Assembly (NCBI GenBank): GCA_013698305.1
Contig: JACCVC010000324.1
Coordinates: forward strand, 1-9,128
Reading direction: 5' to 3'
From: Chloroflexia bacterium
GTDB taxonomy: Bacteria; Chloroflexota; Chloroflexia; Thermomicrobiales; UBA6265
Length of the DNA stretch: 9,128 nt
Below are positions 6,267 to 9,128 of the stretch, one piece after another (the first letter of the stretch is position 1; every line of letters begins with the position of its first letter). A program made the translations under genes and the position numbers. The notes below the pieces were generated by a model, which searched no databases, was not told where the DNA came from, and was given only the letters and a program-made list of their open reading frames with translations.

Positions 6267-6591
6267 GGTCCCATACCCTCCAGGGCCAGCGTCTTCGCCG
6301 ACCGTTCTGACATACCGCGAACGCGAAAGATGCCGCGTTCGCCTAACAGCACTGCTCCGGCACAGTTCCAAACGACTGCGCAGCCATTGTGGCAGTGCTC
6401 GGAGAAGGTACCAGACTGCGTATCGCAAGCTCCACTTGTCAGACGACTCTCGTTGATATACGGCTACCTGAAACTAGGTACGGTCAGGCAACTCTACACC
6501 GCCGTTTCGATGGAGCGGGATACGATACGGTATCTCGACAATGGGACGAGGTACGCCAGAAAGCGGGCTAGTTGGAGGAGAAACGCAACGC
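6267..6591. other. Divergent spacer between paralog B and the kinase gene
   Basis: No gene is supported in these 325 bases. It contains a perfect 9-base stem with an 8-base loop at 6317-6342 (GCGAACGCG / CGCGTTCGC) and an 8-base inverted repeat AGCACTGC (6348-6355) / GCAGTGCT (6392-6399). Near the kinase, GATAC G GATAC-type symmetry occurs as GATAC (6524-6528) and GTATC (6530-6534). A weak minus-strand promoter can be read as TTGGAA, 17 bases, TGTTAG at about 6372-6344, which would put the 9-base stem at the very 5' end of the paralog B mRNA. A weak plus-strand pair is TTGTCA (6436-6441) with TATACG (6457-6462), spaced 15. Confidence 0.4.
6317..6342 (-). other. Stem-loop in the probable 5' leader of paralog B
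   Basis: GCGAACGCG and CGCGTTCGC form a perfect 9-base stem with an 8-base loop, about 50 bases ahead of the ATG at 6266. In an mRNA read leftward it would be a stable GC-rich hairpin near the 5' end. A dyad operator is an equal alternative. Confidence 0.35.
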
Positions 6592-7467
6592 ATGGAAGGA
6601 CGGCTGCGCGCCTGGCTGGCAGGGCAAGGATTCCCGAAACCGAGATCGATCACGCCGGTGAAGGCAGGACTTGGCGACACGACCTTATGGAAGATTTCAC
6701 AATCTGATGACAAGGGTGACCTGCTGGTCAGCATATTCGCCGCCGGAGCGGGGGATGGCGCTGATCGCGAGCGGGTCGCGATGGAGGCAGCGGCACGGCA
6801 AGGCATTCCGGCGCCGGAAGTCGTGCTGCTCGACGACATGGACGGCCAGCCGGTGCTGGTCACGACCTGGTGTCCCGGTAAGCCGGCGCTTCAGGATCTG
6901 CAACGATCACCGGGAGATGCTCACCGGATCGGCATGGCAATGGGTGAGACATTGGGGCGGCTTCACCTGGTCGCTGCGCCAAAGAACCTTGCCCCAGCGA
7001 ATCGCTGGATCGCGCTAGGCGGCGAGGCGCTGGAGCAAATTTCGCGTCAATTGGAACTCGTGCCGGAGGCGAATCGGTTACTTCACCTAGATTATCATCC
7101 GGACAACGTGCTGATCGACAATGGTGGGGTGTCGGGGGTCATCGACTGGGCGAACACGTTGCCAGGACCGCCGCATATGGACGTGGCGCGGTCGCGGGCG
7201 ATCCTTCGGTCGGTGCGGGTTGGCGGGCTGATGCCCTCTTCGCTGACGACGGCGCTGGACGCGTTCGAGGAGGGGTTGGTGGCCGGGCACGCCGGCGTGA
7301 TCGGTCCCGATCCGCATCCAGAACTGTCGGCGGCGTGGGGTATGGCGATGACGGTCGACGATCTCGCCGGCCAAGTCGGAAAGCCGGAGAGCTGGGCAAC
7401 AGAGGCGGTGCTTGATCGATTGCGGGAAGAGCGGGATCGGTTGATTGAACGAGCCGAGACCACGTAA
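6592..7467 (+). CDS. APH-family (aminoglycoside phosphotransferase-fold) kinase
   Basis: A 291-residue cytoplasmic kinase-fold protein. The catalytic loop is HLDYHPDNVLI at 165-175, with D167 as base and N172 as metal ligand, followed by SGVIDWANTLPGPPHMDVAR at 181-200, where D185 is the DFG-equivalent and the PxxxDVA segment is typical of APH/homoserine-kinase-like proteins. The N-lobe is recognisable in AGLGDTTLWKI (25-35), AMEAAARQGIPAPEVVLLD (63-81) and PVLVTTWCPGKPAL (87-100, hinge). The strand that normally carries the ATP-binding Lys or Arg reads LLVSIFAAG (44-52), with Ser at that place. The substrate cannot be told; small-molecule kinases of many kinds share this fold. The ATG at 6592 is preferred because GGAGGAG lies about 11 bases ahead; an in-frame ATG at 6541 lacks a ribosome site and adds residues unlike the family. 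It is read alone, with divergent and distinct neighbours. Confidence 0.82.
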   Translation: MEGRLRAWLAGQGFPKPRSITPVKAGLGDTTLWKISQSDDKGDLLVSIFAAGAGDGADRERVAMEAAARQGIPAPEVVLLDDMDGQPVLVTTWCPGKPALQDLQRSPGDAHRIGMAMGETLGRLHLVAAPKNLAPANRWIALGGEALEQISRQLELVPEANRLLHLDYHPDNVLIDNGGVSGVIDWANTLPGPPHMDVARSRAILRSVRVGGLMPSSLTTALDAFEEGLVAGHAGVIGPDPHPELSAAWGMAMTVDDLAGQVGKPESWATEAVLDRLREERDRLIERAETT

Positions 7468-7468
7468 C

Positions 7469-7495
7469 GGCCGATCCTGAACTCCGGTATCGGCC
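7469..7495 (+). terminator. Possible terminator after the kinase gene
   Basis: GGCCGAT (7469-7475) and ATCGGCC (7489-7495) form a 7-base stem with a 13-base loop starting two bases after the kinase stop codon. The position suits a terminator, but the nearest T-run (TTTT, about 7506-7509) begins ten or so bases after the stem, so a Rho-independent mode is doubtful. Confidence 0.35.
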
Positions 7496-7600
7496 CAGTC
7501 AGACGTTTTCGTCACAATTGCAGACACGGAGGCTGCCGCTACGCAGCATTCACCCCTATGTCTGCCTGCCGGGCATGGCGCAGAACATCCATCCCGATGC

Positions 7601-7626
7601 GTTCTAGAATATAGAACATTTGTTCT
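7601..7626. promoter_or_regulatory. SOS/LexA-type box with overlapping palindrome
   Basis: GAACATTTGTTC at 7614-7625 is a perfect GAAC-N4-GTTC, the SOS box consensus bound by LexA in Bacillus and Actinobacteria; the dyad extends one base each side (AGAACA / TGTTCT). It shares its left arm with a second palindrome, GTTCTA (7601-7606) and TAGAAC (7612-7617). TAGAAT (7605-7610) and TATAGA (7610-7615) are -10-like and lie within or beside it, so a bound repressor would cover the promoter. The ATG of the zinc-finger gene is 29 bases beyond. LexA use of this motif in this organism is inference; another dimeric regulator could recognise the same dyad. Confidence 0.5.
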
Positions 7627-7654
7627 TATCTGAACTCCAGGGAGCGATCCAGCG

Positions 7655-8095
7655 ATGATGACCGCCCACCGTTGCCAGGCGTCCGGGTGCGGTCGATTCG
7701 TCCGCGCCGGGTCGTCCTTTTGCGGCAAACACAATCCATTATCCGACGTTGCCGTCGCGCTGGCCGATCAGTCGGAGCTGCGGTCGAAATTTCGCGAGCG
7801 GGTGGAGCGAGGTGACTACGCCGGGCTGTTCGACGATCACCTGAGCCAGGTGATGCGTCAGGCAGCGACGGCGGTGGCCGAGCGGGGACTGACCGACGAG
7901 ATCGGTGCGTTGCGGTACGTGCTGGCGCGGCTGTTGATGGAGGAAGACGACCTCACGAAGCTGGCGGCCAACGTGACGCGAGTGGCGAGCGTCGCGGTGC
8001 AGGCGGCGCGGGCGCAACGAGCGATCAGCGGCGAGGTGGCGCAGGGGCTGACGAGCGCGTTGACGCAGATCCTGACGGAGCTGGATGAGGGGTAG
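7655..8095 (+). CDS. Small zinc-finger protein of the phage-like module
   Basis: A 146-residue protein that I do not recognise by name. Residues 7-26 form a compact zinc site, C7-x4-C12-x10-C23-x2-H26, with GKH at the end, as in short treble-clef or ribbon fingers. The rest (about 30-146) appears all helical: FRERVERGDYAGLF (46-59), SQVMRQAATAVAERG (63-77), EIGALRYVLARLLMEEDDL (81-99), and a long Ala-rich helix LAANVTRVASVAVQAARAQRAI to about 125. GGGAG about ten bases ahead of the ATG is a good ribosome site. As the first gene behind the SOS-type box and upstream of a terminase-type ATPase, it may be the DNA-recognition or small-terminase-like partner; that is a guess from order and from the finger-plus-helical build. 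It could instead be a regulator. Confidence 0.72.
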   Translation: MMTAHRCQASGCGRFVRAGSSFCGKHNPLSDVAVALADQSELRSKFRERVERGDYAGLFDDHLSQVMRQAATAVAERGLTDEIGALRYVLARLLMEEDDLTKLAANVTRVASVAVQAARAQRAISGEVAQGLTSALTQILTELDEG

Positions 8096-8127
8096 ATGCT
8101 GTGGAGGATCGGATCAAGCATCTACCC
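8090..8127 (+). other. Stem-loop at the end of the zinc-finger gene
   Basis: GGGTAGATGCT (8090-8100), which includes the TAG stop, pairs perfectly with AGCATCTACCC (8117-8127) over an 11-base stem with a 16-base loop. No T-run follows, so it is not a standard terminator. It could end or process the first gene's message before the two downstream genes. Confidence 0.45.
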
Positions 8128-8148
8128 GTACCGTGTTACTGGCCTGTT

Positions 8149-8183
8149 GTCATTCCGAGCCGCAGGCTCCGGCTCGGAATGAC
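8149..8183. repeat. REP-like palindrome, GTCATTCCGAGC family
   Basis: GTCATTCCGAGCCG (8149-8162) and CGGCTCGGAATGAC (8170-8183) are a perfect 14-base inverted repeat around a 7-base loop, extendable to about 18 pairs through TGTT/GACA on the outside with one mismatch. The outer half, GTCATTCCGAGC, is the commonest head of dispersed intergenic repeats and matches the degenerate copy at 1957-1946 (minus) at 11 of 12 positions. It lies in the 213-base spacer between the zinc-finger gene and the next gene, and may also act as an mRNA hairpin. Confidence 0.6.
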
Positions 8184-8308
8184 GACAACTATTGAATTGA
8201 CAAGAGATCGCTCACCGACCGTTCACGACGCATTGTCCGTCTGCGGCGGGCCGGGTGGGTATCCTTCGGAATCCGTTTCTAGGATATTACGTAATTGGAA
8301 GATCACTC

Positions 8309-8596
8309 ATGACCGACACACGAGACGGTGCCGATCACGTTGCCGAGGCGCTGCGCGAGCAGGTTCGGCGGATGCGTGACCGGGGCCAGAACGCGGCACG
8401 GAGCCGGGACCACCCCACCGGCTCCGCCGGCGGCGTCGATACTGGCCCTTCCTCCACGTACGAGGTCATCACCCGGCACCTGGTCAGTGACCTCGCCGAG
8501 GACCTGCGGGAGATCAAGTCGCGTCTCAACACGCTGATCTTCGCAATCCTTGGCGCGATCCTGCTCGACATTCTCGGCCGGGTGATGCACCTGTGA
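8309..8596 (+). CDS. Small protein with C-terminal membrane helix, module gene 2
   Basis: A 95-residue protein of unknown function. The N-terminal 35 residues are a charged helix (ADHVAEALREQVRRMRDRGQNAARSR), then a Gly/Pro/Ser hinge (37-49), then an amphipathic helix TRHLVSDLAEDLREIKSRL (55-73) running into a hydrophobic segment LNTLIFAILGAILLDILGRV (73-92). The helix-EIK-short-loop-TM-end pattern recalls the XhlA/BhlA small phage membrane proteins, but I see no decisive motif. GGAAG seven bases ahead of the ATG at 8309 fixes the start; an in-frame ATG at 8255 lacks a ribosome site. Its TGA overlaps the GTG start of the terminase-type gene, so the two are very probably translated together. 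Confidence 0.72.
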   Translation: MTDTRDGADHVAEALREQVRRMRDRGQNAARSRDHPTGSAGGVDTGPSSTYEVITRHLVSDLAEDLREIKSRLNTLIFAILGAILLDILGRVMHL

Positions 8597-9128
8597 CGTC
8601 CTCCCCCTCCCCCGCTCTGCGCCGGGCGCTGACCGATGTCGCCGCCTTCTCCCACCTGTTGCTGCCCCAGTGGCCGTTGCGCCCATACCAGACAGCTCCG
8701 GCGCAGGCGATCTTCGACCGGGTGCTCCGCCGCTCCGGCGACCAGCTCGCGATCGTCTTCAGCCGCCAGAGCGGCAAGGATGAGTTGCTGGCGCAGGTGC
8801 TGGCGGCGCTCCTGGTCCGATTCTCCCGATGTGGCGGAACGATCGTCGTTGCCGCGCCCACGCGGCGGCCCCAGGCACAGATCAGCCGGGACCGACTGTG
8901 GTCCCGCCTGATGGGCAACCCACTGCTGGCGTCGATGAGCGAATCGCACGACGCGACGATCATGATCGGCAAGGCGCGAGTGACGTTCATCTCGGCCGCC
9001 CCGACCGCCAACGCTCGCGGGCAGACCGCCGACCTCCTGCTGGTGGCCAACGAGGCGCAGGATATCGAGTCCGATGTCTGGGACGCGGTCTTCGACCCGA
9101 TGGCCGCAAGCACCAACGCGCCGACGCT
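8593..9128 (+). CDS. Terminase large-subunit-type ATPase, partial, 3' end beyond window
   Basis: The first 178 residues are visible. The ATPase motifs follow the phage terminase order: LRPYQ (29-33) as adenine/Q motif; IVFSRQSGKDE (54-64) as the R/QxGK-type Walker A with K62; IVVAAPTRRPQAQ (84-96); IMIGKARVTFISAAP (123-137); and LLLVANEAQDI (148-158) as Walker B with E154 as the catalytic glutamate. The usual Asp before that Glu is Asn here (N153). Large terminases use this ATPase to pump DNA into a procapsid and carry a C-terminal RNase-H-like nuclease, which would lie beyond the window. The GTG at 8593 overlaps the upstream TGA in a GTGA arrangement, lacks its own ribosome site, and so points to translational coupling. 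An ORF beginning at an ATG further in would cut off the Q motif. No portal, capsid or integrase gene is in view. Confidence 0.82.
   Translation, partial: MTSSPSPALRRALTDVAAFSHLLLPQWPLRPYQTAPAQAIFDRVLRRSGDQLAIVFSRQSGKDELLAQVLAALLVRFSRCGGTIVVAAPTRRPQAQISRDRLWSRLMGNPLLASMSESHDATIMIGKARVTFISAAPTANARGQTADLLLVANEAQDIESDVWDAVFDPMAASTNAPT

Noticed and set aside
5589..6707. Long plus-strand frame of 372 codons
   Set aside because: It is antisense to the secreted paralog B and runs on through the divergent spacer into the kinase start; no fold or ribosome site supports it.
8149..8183. Rho-independent terminator
   Set aside because: The stem is strong but no T-run follows on either strand, and the repeat-family head GTCATTCCGAGC explains it better.
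8335..8949. Minus-strand frames over the module
   Set aside because: They are antisense to the terminase-type and membrane-helix genes, whose plus-strand motifs and ribosome sites are convincing.
1..9128. tRNA, rRNA, CRISPR array, toxin-antitoxin pair or complete insertion sequence
   Set aside because: I looked on both strands and saw no cloverleaf, no regularly spaced repeats, no transposase motif and no recognisable toxin-antitoxin pair.

Overview
The window is a high-GC bacterial chromosome segment, most likely from the Chloroflexota and within it the class Thermomicrobia (Sphaerobacter/Thermomicrobiales type). This rests on protein style, not on a marker gene. The secreted proteins mature at a QDAATP start followed by Ala/Pro/Ser-rich spacers, a menaquinone pathway is present, most genes start at strong GGAGG-type ribosome sites, and Uma2 and APH-type kinase families occur. 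The organism call is inference.

Layout. (1) 1-497, minus: 5' part of a Uma2-family PD-(D/E)XK nuclease gene with a -10 element so close to its ATG that the mRNA may be leaderless. (2) 647-1842, plus: an APH-like protein resembling the TIGR02569 family, then a small four-helix membrane protein. (3) 1843-2188: gene-poor, with degenerate GTCATTTCGAGC-type dispersed repeats and a doubled CGACAAT motif. (4) 2189-5007, plus: a probable operon of a ketopantoate reductase-family gene, menA and menG (ubiE). MenA prenylates 1,4-dihydroxy-2-naphthoate and MenG methylates the product to give menaquinone, so the last two steps of respiratory quinone synthesis are adjacent. (5) 5029-6266, minus: two tandem paralogous secreted proteins of a DUF4352-like beta-sandwich type, convergent with menG. 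(6) 6592-7467, plus: a second, unrelated APH-family kinase. (7) 7614-9128, plus: a phage-like module. It comprises a GAAC-N4-GTTC box of the LexA/SOS type, a small CxxxxC/CxxH zinc-finger protein, two hairpins, a 95-residue protein with a C-terminal membrane helix, and, overlapping it by 4 bases, the N-terminal half of a large-terminase-type ATPase that runs off the window.

The least ordinary part is the right end. A terminase-type ATPase sits directly behind a housekeeping-looking kinase gene with no integrase, portal or capsid gene in view, and a perfect SOS-type box precedes the first gene. It could be the edge of a prophage, a phage satellite or a domesticated DNA-processing cassette; the visible sequence does not decide between these. 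The rest is ordinary metabolism and lineage-specific hypothetical genes. I found no rRNA, tRNA, CRISPR array or complete insertion sequence.
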